DNA of 64,000 nt from Vibrio anguillarum (GTDB lineage Bacteria; Pseudomonadota; Gammaproteobacteria; Enterobacterales; Vibrionaceae): assembly GCF_001989995.2 (NCBI RefSeq), contig NZ_JAHGUP010000024.1:16068-80067 (forward strand). The letters are read 5' to 3'. The position numbers and the translations under genes are program-made. Under the pieces are notes generated by a model, which saw nothing but the letters and a program-made list of their open reading frames with translations, had not been told where the DNA came from and made no database searches. The number at the start of each line of letters is the position of its first letter. The first letter of the stretch is position 1. Below, one piece after another: positions 1-7,986 of this stretch.

Positions 1-447
1 CATGCGAGCGCGCGCCTTTACATTCCCTTTCACGAAATCAATTTTGGCACTGTCAGTTGGAGTTAAGCTTGTGCCTTGTAGCGCATCAAGAGAGGCTGAG
101 TGCAGGCCATCTACACCCGCTTTAATGTTGACCGAAATTGAGTGTGTAGGTTGAATGAAGGAGAGAGCAAGCTGCGCTTCATCCTCATCTTTTTGTTCGC
201 CATAGGGTAAACGAACGGCGATAAACTGATAGTCGTTAACAGCGTATTCTTGGTTGAGTTGTGTCACGGCGAGCTGGGCTAGACGGCCGCACGTTGTTGA
301 GTCGACGCCACCACTGATGCCAAGCACTAAAGACTTACAACCAGATTCTACCAATTTGCGTTTAATAAACTCAACGCGCCGTTCAATTTCATAAACAGGG
401 TCAATGGATGAGAGAACACGCATCTCATCACGGATCATTTGTTCCAT
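1..447 (-). CDS. nadE: NH3-dependent NAD+ synthetase, N-terminal 149 residues (cut by window edge)
   Basis: Catalyses the last step of NAD synthesis, ATP-dependent amidation of nicotinate adenine dinucleotide, in the cytoplasm. The reverse strand reads [20 protein letters not shown] from an ATG at 447. It contains the PP-loop ATP-pyrophosphatase motif SGGVDST (about residues 45-51) and continues through VRLPYGEQ, typical of the NadE family. The frame stays open to base 1, so the C-terminal part lies outside the window. The start follows AAGGAACCCTA, a reasonable ribosome site. It is divergent from a nadD-like gene, so the roughly 100 bp between them probably holds both promoters for two steps of one pathway. 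Confidence 0.95.
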   Translation of the reverse strand, partial: MEQMIRDEMRVLSSIDPVYEIERRVEFIKRKLVESGCKSLVLGISGGVDSTTCGRLAQLAVTQLNQEYAVNDYQFIAVRLPYGEQKDEDEAQLALSFIQPTHSISVNIKAGVDGLHSASLDALQGTSLTPTDSAKIDFVKGNVKARARM

Positions 448-551
448 TAGGGTTCCTTTTCCTGCAAGCAATATAAATCTTTGGTGTATCATACCGAAAT
501 CATCAGATTAGAAAACCGAGAAAATGGTTTTCAGACTTGAATAGGATTGCT

Positions 552-1064
552 ATGACCAAAATTGCCGTCTTTGGGAGTGCTTTTAACCCTCCGAGCTTAG
601 GACATAAAAGTGTGATTGAATCGCTAAGCCATTTCGATTTAATTCTGTTGGTACCGAGCATTTCACACGCTTGGGGTAAGCAGATGCTCAGTTATGAGAT
701 CCGTTGTGAACTTATTGATGCTTTTATTCGTGATTTGCAGTCAGATAAGATACACCGCTCAATAGTCGAAGAGGAACTGCAACAGCCCGGGCAGAGCGTC
801 ACAACTCACGCTGTTTTGTCATTACTGCAAAAACAATCACCTGATGCTGACATTACTTTTGTAATGGGCCCGGATAATCTGTTCAATTTTGCGAAATTCT
901 ATAAAGCTCAAGATATCTTGCAACGCTGGTCAGTCATGGCCTGTCCTGAAAAAGTCGCGATTCGTAGTACTGATATTCGTCAGCGGTTAGCTGAAAATTT
1001 AGATATTGCCGATTTAACGACTATCTCTGTTAGGAAAATCTTGCAGCAAAGAAAACTTTACTAG
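552..1064 (+). CDS. NadD-like nicotinate/nicotinamide nucleotide adenylyltransferase
   Basis: A nucleotidyltransferase of the HIGH superfamily that probably adenylates nicotinate (or nicotinamide) mononucleotide to the dinucleotide used by the neighbouring NadE. The protein of 170 residues begins MTKIAVFGSAFNPPSLGHKS, the family's first ATP-binding block, and has a second block IRSTDIRQRL near residue 137, matching the ISSTxxR signature. The usual (H/T)xGH is SLGH here, so the first His/Thr is Ser. It is shorter than E. coli NadD (about 213 residues). A TTG 15 nt upstream is in frame, but the ATG at 552 has AGGAT six bases before it and is preferred. It may be a specialised paralogue rather than the housekeeping NadD. 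Confidence 0.8.
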   Translation: MTKIAVFGSAFNPPSLGHKSVIESLSHFDLILLVPSISHAWGKQMLSYEIRCELIDAFIRDLQSDKIHRSIVEEELQQPGQSVTTHAVLSLLQKQSPDADITFVMGPDNLFNFAKFYKAQDILQRWSVMACPEKVAIRSTDIRQRLAENLDIADLTTISVRKILQQRKLY

Positions 1065-1104
1065 ACAATCCACGCCCTTTTCGTGGTCGGAGCTGTTTGC
1101 ATTC

Positions 1105-1614
1105 ATGAAGTTAAATGTGGCTGTTTGTGCGTTAATCATGTTTTCGTCGCTGACGGAAGCTTGCGATCTCTATTCCGGTTCATTATTAACGCCAGAGTTA
1201 GAATTAACACTAGGTGCAGATAGTAGCCCAACAATGTTACCAGCATCGGGCGTCTGCTTTTCTATATTAGATAGTATGGGCTACGCATCGAAACAACTGC
1301 TGGCTTTAGGTTTATTTGAAGAATCTCCAGCCGACTCTTCTTACTGGGCCGATTGGTTTTTAAAAGCCGATTCGGATCCCCTGTTTACTCAGAAATTGGC
1401 CACAAGCTACATTGGCTTTGGAGTCTGGATACCCTCTGAATTGCTTGACGAGCAAAGTGATATGTCAACCGAAGAGTGGTTAATGAGTCACGGCTTGCAG
1501 CTAAGTATCGGTTTTGGCGAGAAAAAAGCGGGTGAGCCGCGCATGCGTTTTGACTATCGTTGGCATGAAGATTTCGACAGTGTTGTCATGATGCAAATTG
1601 AAGTTCCCTTCTAA
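1105..1614 (+). CDS. Exported protein of unknown function
   Basis: Not recognised. The 169-residue product starts with a Sec-type signal peptide (MKLNVAVCALIMFSSLTEA) with likely cleavage before CDLYSG, so it is probably periplasmic or outer-membrane associated. The mature part has two cysteines (CDLY near 20 and VCFS near 51) that could form a disulphide. The C-terminus ends in alternating residues and a final Phe (MMQIEVPF), as in beta-barrel or beta-rich outer-membrane proteins, and the segment LQLSIGFGEKK fits a membrane strand. It follows the nadD-like gene by 40 bp and may be co-transcribed, but nothing suggests a shared role. Confidence 0.6.
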   Translation: MKLNVAVCALIMFSSLTEACDLYSGSLLTPELELTLGADSSPTMLPASGVCFSILDSMGYASKQLLALGLFEESPADSSYWADWFLKADSDPLFTQKLATSYIGFGVWIPSELLDEQSDMSTEEWLMSHGLQLSIGFGEKKAGEPRMRFDYRWHEDFDSVVMMQIEVPF

Positions 1615-1649
1615 CGTTTTCCCTCAGTAAACACACTCCCTCAGAAAAC

Positions 1650-1755
1650 AAAAAAGCCAACCGCAATATTCGCGATTGGCCTATGTAAATTGTGAACAAA
1701 GAGTATTCACTAACAACGTCAGTTGGCTAGGTGACCCTCGGCTTAAGAAGGGTCG
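1650..1755 (-). ncRNA. qrr: Qrr quorum-regulatory small RNA
   Basis: The reverse strand carries the Qrr core CACCTAGCCAACTGACGTTG followed by TTAGTGAA, the block that pairs with hapR/luxR-type mRNAs. The 5' end forms the expected stem-loop from GACCCTTC and CCGAGGGTC. The 3' end is a 9-bp stem (GCCAATCGC/GCGGTTGGC, one mismatch) at 1656-1680 followed by six U, a rho-independent terminator and Hfq site. Length is about 106 nt, typical of Vibrio Qrr RNAs (about 96-110). A sigma-54 promoter sits 12 bases before the inferred 5' end. In Vibrio, LuxO-phosphate with sigma-54 turns Qrr on at low cell density, and Qrr with Hfq represses the HapR/LuxR regulator and activates aphA. It is divergent from ectA. 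Confidence 0.95.
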
Positions 1756-1765
1756 ATATAGTTAT

Positions 1766-1781
1766 TGCAGCATACGTGCCA
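1766..1781 (-). promoter_or_regulatory. Sigma-54 (-24/-12) promoter of qrr
   Basis: On the minus strand the sequence is TGGCACGTATGCTGCA, a near-exact match to the sigma-54 consensus TGGCAC-N5-TTGCA with correct 10-bp spacing between the GG and GC dinucleotides. The GC element lies about 12 bases upstream of the predicted Qrr start at 1755. This is the arrangement known for qrr genes in Vibrio. Confidence 0.93.
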
Positions 1782-1842
1782 AGTTTTATAGCGCTTAGTT
1801 GCTATTGTTTCCTTGTTTTTTCAAACTTCCCCAAGAAAATTT

Positions 1843-1855
1843 TTGCAGACTGCAA
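1843..1855. promoter_or_regulatory. Probable LuxO-binding site upstream of qrr
   Basis: A perfect inverted repeat TTGCAGACTGCAA lies about 65-75 bp upstream of the sigma-54 promoter. It has the TTGCA-N3-TGCAA form of LuxO sites before qrr genes, and a second partial copy (TGCAAACTGCAG) follows at about 1857-1867. The position suits a sigma-54 enhancer binding site. Confidence 0.75.
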
Positions 1856-2085
1856 ATGCAAACTGCAGAAACGACTCAGATTGCTAATGCCGCTAGGTTC
1901 AATCACATTCGCTCTGCTATTCCACTTTTATTTAATTACACATCTAACTAATTGGTGGTTTTTTGGTTAAATATTCAATCTTATTTATTTATTTTAAATC
2001 AGTGATTTATATATATTGTTGTTGTTTTTTGAATTTTTGGGTTGAATTTTTCATTTGTACTGTTAGTTTATATAGAGGTTTTTAA

Positions 2086-2097
2086 TTAGAGCTCTAA
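2086..2097. promoter_or_regulatory. Palindrome immediately before ectA, possible operator
   Basis: The 12-bp perfect palindrome TTAGAGCTCTAA lies seven bases before the first possible ectA start, in the A/T-rich leader of the ectoine operon. A possible -10 (TATATA, 2069-2074) is just upstream, so a protein bound here would block transcription. Ectoine operons of Vibrio are repressed by the MarR-type protein CosR. Whether this is its site cannot be told from sequence alone. Confidence 0.4.
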
Positions 2098-2103
2098 CTA
2101 TTC

Positions 2104-2670
2104 ATGTGGCAGACAATGATTACAGCAGCACCTTGGGTTGCATACCCGGAAATTATGCAAACAAAGACAGAACAATGGACGTTTCGTACCCCTAATCAAG
2201 CCGACGGGCAGCGTGTACATGATTTGATTGGGCTATGCCCTCCCTTAGATGAAAACTCCTCATACTGTAACTTCCTACAAGCGATTCACTTTCAAGAGAC
2301 CTGCATCTTAGCGGAAAGAAATGGCGAAACCGTGGGGTTTATTTCGGCCTATTTAAAGCCTGACAATTCTGATGAATTGTTTATTTGGCAAGTGGCCGTG
2401 CATCCAAATGCTCGTGGGCTAGGACTTGCCTCACATTTGTTACATGAATTGCTCGCTCGTGACGTTATGGCTGATGTTCGTGTATTGGAAACGACTATCA
2501 CGAAAAACAATCAAGGTTCATGGAGCCTCTTTAAGAAGTTTGATCGAGCACATGGCGAGCAAGGAGAGGTATCGACCTTTCTCGATCAAACTCGTCACTT
2601 TGAAGGTGAACATGATACCGAGTATTTATACCGTATTCCGCTCAAACCTCGTTCTAACTTAACAGGATAA
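2104..2670 (+). CDS. ectA: L-2,4-diaminobutyrate acetyltransferase
   Basis: Second enzymatic step of ectoine synthesis: transfers acetyl from acetyl-CoA to the 4-amino group of L-2,4-diaminobutyrate. It is a GNAT-fold protein. The segment WQVAVHPNARGLGLASHLL holds the acetyl-CoA loop (ARGLGLA) near residues 98-115, and FRTPNQADG and CPPLDENSSYCN are characteristic EctA segments. As annotated it is 188 residues. The start is uncertain: ATG 2104, 2119 (MITAAPWVAYPEIM) and 2155 are all in frame and none has a strong ribosome site, so 2119 would match the family length well. It is first gene of ectABC-ask, with 11 bp to ectB. Confidence 0.95.
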   Translation: MWQTMITAAPWVAYPEIMQTKTEQWTFRTPNQADGQRVHDLIGLCPPLDENSSYCNFLQAIHFQETCILAERNGETVGFISAYLKPDNSDELFIWQVAVHPNARGLGLASHLLHELLARDVMADVRVLETTITKNNQGSWSLFKKFDRAHGEQGEVSTFLDQTRHFEGEHDTEYLYRIPLKPRSNLTG

Positions 2671-2681
2671 CTATCATCGTT

Positions 2682-3947
2682 ATGGACATTTTTAAAAAGA
2701 AAGAATCAAACGTGCAATCTTATGCCAATCACTTTCCCGTAGTTTTCTCTACGGCAAAAGGAAGCTGGCTATTTACCGATTCTGGTGATCGCTACTTAGA
2801 TTTTTTGGCTGGAGCTGGTTCGTTAAATTATGGTCACAATAACGCCCTCTTTAAGCAGGCGCTATTGGAGTACATTGATAAAGACGGCATTACTCACGGC
2901 TTGGATATGCACTCCTCTGCCAAGGCTGAGTTCCTCGCGGTATTTGAAAGTCTCATTCTTGAACCAAGAAACCTCGACTACAAAGTGCAGTTTACTGGTC
3001 CAACTGGGACTAATGCTGTAGAGGCGGCAATGAAGCTGGCCAGAAAAGCCACGGGTAGAAGTAATATTGTGGCTTTCACTAACGGCTTTCATGGTTGCTC
3101 TTATGGCGCACTTGCCGCAACAGGGAATCAACATCATCGAGGCGGCGCTGGGCTTAGCTTAGATGGCGTGACGCGGCTCCCTTATGATGGCTATGCCAAT
3201 ATTGATGGCCTGTCGCTATTTGAAAATATGCTGAATGATAACTCATCGGGTTTAGACAAACCGGCTGCGGTATTATTGGAGGTTGTCCAAGGCGAGGGCG
3301 GCTTGAATTGCGCGTCCAACGAGTGGTTGCAACGCTTAAGTCGTCTCTGTAAGAAAAACGACATTTTGCTTATCGTTGACGATATTCAAGCTGGTTGTGG
3401 ACGTACGGGAACCTTTTTCAGTTTTGAGCCATCAGCAATAAAACCGGACATAGTGACGCTATCGAAATCGCTCAGTGGTTATGGGTTACCTATGGCGATT
3501 GTGCTGCTGAAACCTGAGTTAGATGTGTGGAAACCGGGAGAGCACAACGGAACCTTTCGCGGTAATAATCACGCCTTTGTAACCGCTACAAAAGCGCTGG
3601 AAACCTATTGGTTAAATGATGATTTTACCACTCATATCGCACATCGAGCCAAGCAAGTGACGCATGTCATTCAAACCACACTGCGTCGTTTCCCCACACT
3701 GTTTAACCGCCACAAAGGGCGTGGACTAATGCAAGGCATTGAATGTAGCAGTGGTGAGATCGCCCATAAAATTGCTCGTCGTTGTTTTCAACTAGGGATG
3801 GTGATTGAAACCGCAGGCCCAAATGACGAAGTGATTAAGTTTTTCTGTCCACTCACTATCACGGAAACCGAACTCGACCAAGGTTTAGATATTTTTGCAC
3901 AAGCGGTAGAAGAGCTAGCCTCTCAGTTAATAAAAAAAGCATCTTAG
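2682..3947 (+). CDS. ectB: L-2,4-diaminobutyrate:2-oxoglutarate aminotransferase
   Basis: First committed step of ectoine synthesis: transamination of L-aspartate-4-semialdehyde to L-2,4-diaminobutyrate with glutamate as amino donor, PLP-dependent. The 421 residues match the family. Class III aminotransferase landmarks are visible: FTGPTGTNAVEAAMKLAR (PLP phosphate loop, near 105), GFHGCSYGALAATG, VQGEGGLN, the cofactor Asp in LLIVDDIQAG, and the Schiff-base lysine in TLSKSLSGYGLPMA (near 265). It sits 11 bp after ectA and 9 bp before ectC, so the three are one transcription unit. Confidence 0.97.
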   Translation: MDIFKKKESNVQSYANHFPVVFSTAKGSWLFTDSGDRYLDFLAGAGSLNYGHNNALFKQALLEYIDKDGITHGLDMHSSAKAEFLAVFESLILEPRNLDYKVQFTGPTGTNAVEAAMKLARKATGRSNIVAFTNGFHGCSYGALAATGNQHHRGGAGLSLDGVTRLPYDGYANIDGLSLFENMLNDNSSGLDKPAAVLLEVVQGEGGLNCASNEWLQRLSRLCKKNDILLIVDDIQAGCGRTGTFFSFEPSAIKPDIVTLSKSLSGYGLPMAIVLLKPELDVWKPGEHNGTFRGNNHAFVTATKALETYWLNDDFTTHIAHRAKQVTHVIQTTLRRFPTLFNRHKGRGLMQGIECSSGEIAHKIARRCFQLGMVIETAGPNDEVIKFFCPLTITETELDQGLDIFAQAVEELASQLIKKAS

Positions 3948-3956
3948 GAATAAAAA

Positions 3957-4343
3957 ATGATTGTTAGAACATTAGAAGAGTGTCGCCAAAGTGAGCGCCG
4001 GGTTGTTGCTCAAACTTGGGAAAGCGTTCGTATGCTGCTGAAAGATGACAATATGGGTTTTTCATTCCATGTTACGACCATTTTTAAAGGCGGCGAGACC
4101 CATATTCACTATCAAAACCATTTGGAATCAGTGTATTGCATGTCAGGTGAAGGGGAGATCGAAGTGATAGGAGGGGAAACTTACCCGATAAAGCCCGGCA
4201 CTTTGTACATCCTTGATCAACATGATGAACACTATTTAAGAGCTTATTCTGGTGCAGATATGGTTATGGCATGTGTTTTTAACCCGCCACTGACAGGAAC
4301 TGAAACGCATGATGAAAAAGGTGTTTACCCAATCATTGAGTAA
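3957..4343 (+). CDS. ectC: L-ectoine synthase
   Basis: Closes N-gamma-acetyl-diaminobutyrate to ectoine with loss of water; a small cupin metalloenzyme of the cytoplasm. The protein is 128 residues, normal for EctC, starting [16 protein letters not shown]. The cupin core shows [19 protein letters not shown], with an Glu/His set consistent with metal binding, then [11 protein letters not shown] and [11 protein letters not shown]. It ends with [18 protein letters not shown], strongly conserved in the family. There is 48 bp to the aspartokinase gene, which has its own strong ribosome site (AAAAGGAGATCCC). Confidence 0.97.
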   Translation: MIVRTLEECRQSERRVVAQTWESVRMLLKDDNMGFSFHVTTIFKGGETHIHYQNHLESVYCMSGEGEIEVIGGETYPIKPGTLYILDQHDEHYLRAYSGADMVMACVFNPPLTGTETHDEKGVYPIIE

Positions 4344-4391
4344 TCACTCGCGACGATTCACTGCATTCAATTTAAAAGAAAAGGAGATCCC

Positions 4392-5807
4392 ATGTCTTAC
4401 ACCGTAGAAAAAATCGGTGGAACATCAATGAGCGCTTTTGATGCTGTGCTCGACAATATTTTACTAAGGCCTCATCACCCTTATGATCGAGTGTTTGTGG
4501 TATCAGCGTATGCAACTATTACCGATGCCCTACTGGAATGCAAACGCACTGGCAAGCCCGGTATTTACCAGATGATCGCGAAACATGATACGCAATGGCA
4601 AGAAGCCATGTACCAACTTGAGCAACGTATGTTGCTGATTAATGAGCATTTGTTCGCCGATCCGATGAGTCGTATTCGCGCGGATAAATTTATTCGTTCG
4701 CGGATCTCAGAAGCAGTCAACTGCATTAATAATATTCTAGAAACGTGTCAATACTGGCAGTTTTCATTGCGTCAGTATTTGCCTCAGGTGAGAGAATTTT
4801 TATCTTCAATAGGCGAGGCTCATAGTGCCTATAACACCAGTTTGAAGCTAAAAACTCTTGGGATTAATGCATGCTTCATTGATCTCTCCGGGTGGAATAA
4901 TGGGCAAGCAGGAAGCTTAGATGAGGTGATTTTGGCTGCTTTCGAAGACATTGATGTAGCAACGCAATTGCCAATCGTGACTGGCTACGCCTACTGTAAT
5001 GAAGGATTAATGAAAACCTATGATCGTGGCTATAGTGAAATGACCTTTAGCCGCATCGCCGCATTAACCAACGCAACGCAAGCGATCATCCATAAAGAGT
5101 ATCACTTAAGCTCCGCAGACCCGAGAATTGTAGGCGCGGATAAGGTTAGCCCGATGGGATTGACGAACTTTGACGTAGCAGACCAACTGGCTAATTTAGG
5201 TATGGAAGCGATTCATCCGAATGCGGCAGCTGGGCTGCGTCAGCAGGGGATTGAGCTCAGAATCAAAAATACGTTCGAACCAGAGCATAAAGGTACTCTC
5301 ATTTCCAATGTTCATAAGCCTCAGAACTATAAGGTAGAGATTATTGCGGGCAAGGACAAAGTGTTCGCCTTGCATATTTTTGACCAAAGCATGGTCGGGA
5401 AAATTGATAATGCCAGTTATGAATTGATGGAAGTGATCGCCGAAGCTAAGGTACATCTCGTTGGTAAAGAGATGAATGCAAACTCGATGACGTATTACCT
5501 CAGTGGCAGCAGCGATAACTTAAACCACGTGTTGTACAAAATAGAGAAGCGCTACCCGAATGCATCCGTATCAGGAAAAATGGTCGCCCTCATTTCCGCA
5601 ATCGGTGCATCAATGAACACCAACAACGCATTAACGCAAGGCATGCAAGCGTTAGTTAACGCAAAAATTAGCCCTATTGCCGCTCACTCGTCGATGCGTA
5701 ATGTCAATGTACAATTCGTAGTAGAAGACAACGATTACAATCGCGCGATTTGTGTTTTACATGATGTGTTGATTGCGAAACCGCTATCTACCAAAAAAGC
5801 GGCTTAG
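4392..5807 (+). CDS. ask: Ectoine-specific aspartokinase
   Basis: Phosphorylates L-aspartate to feed aspartate semialdehyde into ectoine synthesis. The 471-residue protein starts MSYTVEKIGGTSMSAFDAVL, with the aspartokinase KxGGTS motif at residues 7-12. It continues with RGYSEMTFSRIAALTNA in the substrate region and a C-terminal ACT-type pair from about residue 310. The fourth position of the ectABC operon is the usual place for the Ask_Ect isozyme, which in studied cases escapes the lysine/threonine feedback that limits biosynthetic aspartokinases. Relaxed feedback here is inference. A strong terminator follows 35 bp downstream. Confidence 0.93.
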   Translation: MSYTVEKIGGTSMSAFDAVLDNILLRPHHPYDRVFVVSAYATITDALLECKRTGKPGIYQMIAKHDTQWQEAMYQLEQRMLLINEHLFADPMSRIRADKFIRSRISEAVNCINNILETCQYWQFSLRQYLPQVREFLSSIGEAHSAYNTSLKLKTLGINACFIDLSGWNNGQAGSLDEVILAAFEDIDVATQLPIVTGYAYCNEGLMKTYDRGYSEMTFSRIAALTNATQAIIHKEYHLSSADPRIVGADKVSPMGLTNFDVADQLANLGMEAIHPNAAAGLRQQGIELRIKNTFEPEHKGTLISNVHKPQNYKVEIIAGKDKVFALHIFDQSMVGKIDNASYELMEVIAEAKVHLVGKEMNANSMTYYLSGSSDNLNHVLYKIEKRYPNASVSGKMVALISAIGASMNTNNALTQGMQALVNAKISPIAAHSSMRNVNVQFVVEDNDYNRAICVLHDVLIAKPLSTKKAA

Positions 5808-5842
5808 CGGTTCAGATTGAAGGATCGTTCCCCCCAATCGAC

Positions 5843-5885
5843 CCCCAATCACATAGTAATCTACGTGATTGGGGATTTATTTTCT
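5843..5885 (+). terminator. Terminator of the ectABC-ask operon
   Basis: A perfect 10-bp stem (CCCCAATCAC / GTGATTGGGG) with a 12-base loop is followed by ATTTATTTTC, a weak U-rich tail. It lies between the convergent ask and mgtE genes and could serve both directions. Confidence 0.8.
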
Positions 5886-5940
5886 GAGCGGCTGTTTTTT
5901 AAGTGGTTTAGCTCGCTTAGGTTTCAAGCGGTTTGGAAAG

Positions 5941-7287
5941 CTACAACATCACTAAACTTGCTGTGCCCAAGAAGGCAAAGAAGCCGACAACATCCGTTAC
6001 TGTGGTTAAGATGACAGAGCCCGCTAATGCTGGGTCAAGCTTAAACTTATCAAGCGTGATCGGGATGAGTACCCCAAACAGCGCGGCGGTAATGATATTT
6101 ACAACAATGGCCAGTGAAATGGTGGCGCCAATCATCGCTGACTGGAACCAGAGCCCTGCCAAAGCACCAATGATCAACGCCCATAACAAACCGTTAATGG
6201 AACCAATACCAATTTCATTTTTGAGCAACGCAAAACGGTTACCCGGTGTAATTTGGTTCAATGCCATGGCACGTACCATCAAGGTTAAGGTTTGACTTCC
6301 CGCAATACCGCCCATCGAGGCAACAATTGGCATCAACACCGCTAACGCGACAACTTGCGAGATGACCGTTTCAAACATACCTATAGTGACCGAAGCGAGG
6401 ATGGCGGTCAGCAGGTTGATCCCGAGCCAAAGGCCTCGTTTTTTGGAACTTTTAATGATGGGTGCAAATAAGTCATCTCCTTCATCCATACCTGTACCGG
6501 CCATTAAGCGCGATTCGTAAATCTCTCGTTGTGTACTCAGGGCAAATTGCCAGTCTATTTCACCCACTAAGATTTCATGGTTATCAATGATGGCGACGGT
6601 CGGCAATTGGGAATGTTCTAACGCTTCTACTGCTTCAGAAAGTGACTGGTGAGCATTCAGCGTAAAGAGATCATCTTGCTTGATGTTTTTCAGTAAAGTT
6701 TTGCTTTCAGCAAGCAAAATTTCTGTATAACTCACGATACCTTGGAATTTTTTTGCTTTGTTGATCAAATAGATATGTTGTGGAGAGTTATAATGATATT
6801 TCTCCAATAGTATCTTGGCTTTGTCGACACTGATGCTGAAAGGCAAGGTATACACTTTACGGTTTGCCCAGTGGCCAACTTCAGTATCTTCATAGGCATT
6901 GGCTTGATCATACAATTCAAGCTCGTCGCGACTAATTAAGCGCAGCGCTTCACTGATGATTTCATCAGGCAGAGAATCGGCCCATTCGAGCAGAGATAGG
7001 TTATCGAGTTTGGCGAGAGTCAGTTTTAGTTCTATTTCTGACAGTGCGTTGATGATAGAAAAACGTACTTCAGCACGCATCTCTGTCAGTACATCAATGT
7101 GTAGCTCTAAGGGTAGGCTACGCCACAGACGTACCCGCTGCTCGACAGGAAAAGCTTCTAAGATGATTGCGATCGAGCTTTCATCAAGCCCACTTTCCAC
7201 GTACTCGCCGAGTAAGTCGATTTGTTGCTGCTCATCGGCTTTTGAAATCGTTTCAATATGCAGTGAAAGGTCTTGATATTCGTTCAA
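5941..7287 (-). CDS. mgtE: MgtE-family magnesium/cobalt channel
   Basis: Inner-membrane Mg2+ channel gated by cytoplasmic Mg2+ sensing. The 448 residues follow the family order: an N-terminal helical superhelix (to about 130), two CBS domains (about 135-255), a plug-helix region with MAGTGMDEGDD, and five membrane segments from about 285 to the end. The pore signature is diverged: MPIVASMGGIAGSQT where classical MgtE has GGNxGxQ, so the conserved Asn is Ile here. The conserved acidic residue of the last helix (TTVTDVVGFF) is kept. It overlaps the upstream mscS-like gene by 4 bp (ATGA), so the two are translationally coupled. Transport of a different divalent ion cannot be excluded. Confidence 0.88.
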   Translation of the reverse strand: MNEYQDLSLHIETISKADEQQQIDLLGEYVESGLDESSIAIILEAFPVEQRVRLWRSLPLELHIDVLTEMRAEVRFSIINALSEIELKLTLAKLDNLSLLEWADSLPDEIISEALRLISRDELELYDQANAYEDTEVGHWANRKVYTLPFSISVDKAKILLEKYHYNSPQHIYLINKAKKFQGIVSYTEILLAESKTLLKNIKQDDLFTLNAHQSLSEAVEALEHSQLPTVAIIDNHEILVGEIDWQFALSTQREIYESRLMAGTGMDEGDDLFAPIIKSSKKRGLWLGINLLTAILASVTIGMFETVISQVVALAVLMPIVASMGGIAGSQTLTLMVRAMALNQITPGNRFALLKNEIGIGSINGLLWALIIGALAGLWFQSAMIGATISLAIVVNIITAALFGVLIPITLDKFKLDPALAGSVILTTVTDVVGFFAFLGTASLVML

Positions 7288-7850
7288 CGTTTTACTCCGA
7301 TAGGAAGTTGTTTCTTCTCGATTTTTTTTACGGCTTTTTCTGGAGTTTTGTTTAATACAATTACAGGGCGAACAATAAAGAGGTTGTTTGGATAGAGCAC
7401 TGTATTGCCATCAACATTCTCTAATACGACATTGAGTAGGTTCATGTCGACGATTTTACCTTCAACAAAATTTGCGCCATCCACCACTCGCACCCATAAA
7501 CCGATGCGACAGTGGTTTTGTACAAATAAAACCAGAAATGAGGTGACGTTGCTCAGCAAAGACCAACCTGCAAACAAACCGACGCCAAGCAACGCAAAAA
7601 GTGATGAGCCAACAACCAATAACCCACGCAGTTCCACGCCCCACATCATTAGCAGAGTCAACACTAACACCAAGAAGAGTAAGGTCTTCACCAGCCAACG
7701 TGCTCGTTTAAGCCGATGAATATCGACTTTGCCTATGACCATATTCTCAAACCATCGCACGGTGTAGCTGGCTGTTTTAGGATAAATAAGCAACGCCATG
7801 ATCGTGATGATCCATTGATAATTTTTTTGAAATAAGTCTAAGTATTCCAT
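7284..7850 (-). CDS. Small MscS-type mechanosensitive channel
   Basis: A 188-residue minimal MscS-family channel that would release solutes on hypo-osmotic shock. An N-terminal membrane helix (about 12-32) is followed by a second pair (about 52-105). A glycine-rich pore-lining helix with LFALLGVGLFAGWSLLSN corresponds to TM3 of MscS, and then the beta domain (IGLWVRVVDG...EGKIVDMNLLNVVLE, LYPNNLFI). The large C-terminal alpha/beta cage of MscS is missing, and the basic tail EKAVKKIEKKQ replaces it. A good ribosome site (AAAAAGGAGA) would be expected a little further from the ATG than it is. It is coupled to mgtE and lies between two osmolyte loci. Confidence 0.85.
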   Translation of the reverse strand: MEYLDLFQKNYQWIITIMALLIYPKTASYTVRWFENMVIGKVDIHRLKRARWLVKTLLFLVLVLTLLMMWGVELRGLLVVGSSLFALLGVGLFAGWSLLSNVTSFLVLFVQNHCRIGLWVRVVDGANFVEGKIVDMNLLNVVLENVDGNTVLYPNNLFIVRPVIVLNKTPEKAVKKIEKKQLPIGVKR

Positions 7851-7897
7851 GACGAATCAGAAAAAGGAGATTTGGTTCAAAATAACCGAAATTCAGT

Positions 7898-7934
7898 CAA
7901 TTACAACCTCTAATCTGGCTGAGGTTGATAATTG
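7898..7934. repeat. Long hairpin between the marR-like and mscS-like genes
   Basis: CAATTACAACCTC and GAGGTTGATAATTG form a 13-bp stem with one bulged base around a 10-base loop. There is no U-run on either strand, so it is not a standard terminator. It lies in the 136-bp gap ahead of mscS-mgtE and behind the MarR-family gene, and could be an mRNA leader structure or a protein-binding palindrome. Confidence 0.5.
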
Positions 7935-7986
7935 GAATTGGGTTGAGAAAAAAGTAACCAATTTGCTTTAGTCGGTCGAATAAAAA

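Noticed and set aside
1731..1970. 79-codon plus-strand frame
   Set aside because: It runs antisense through the 5' end of qrr, its sigma-54 promoter and the LuxO site, has no ribosome site, and its composition is that of non-coding A/T-rich DNA.
2426..2662. Internal frame within ectA
   Set aside because: It is a shadow of the ectA coding sequence in another phase.
5817..6295. Plus-strand frames across the ask terminator and the mgtE tail
   Set aside because: They are antisense to mgtE or cross the terminator hairpin, and have no ribosome site.
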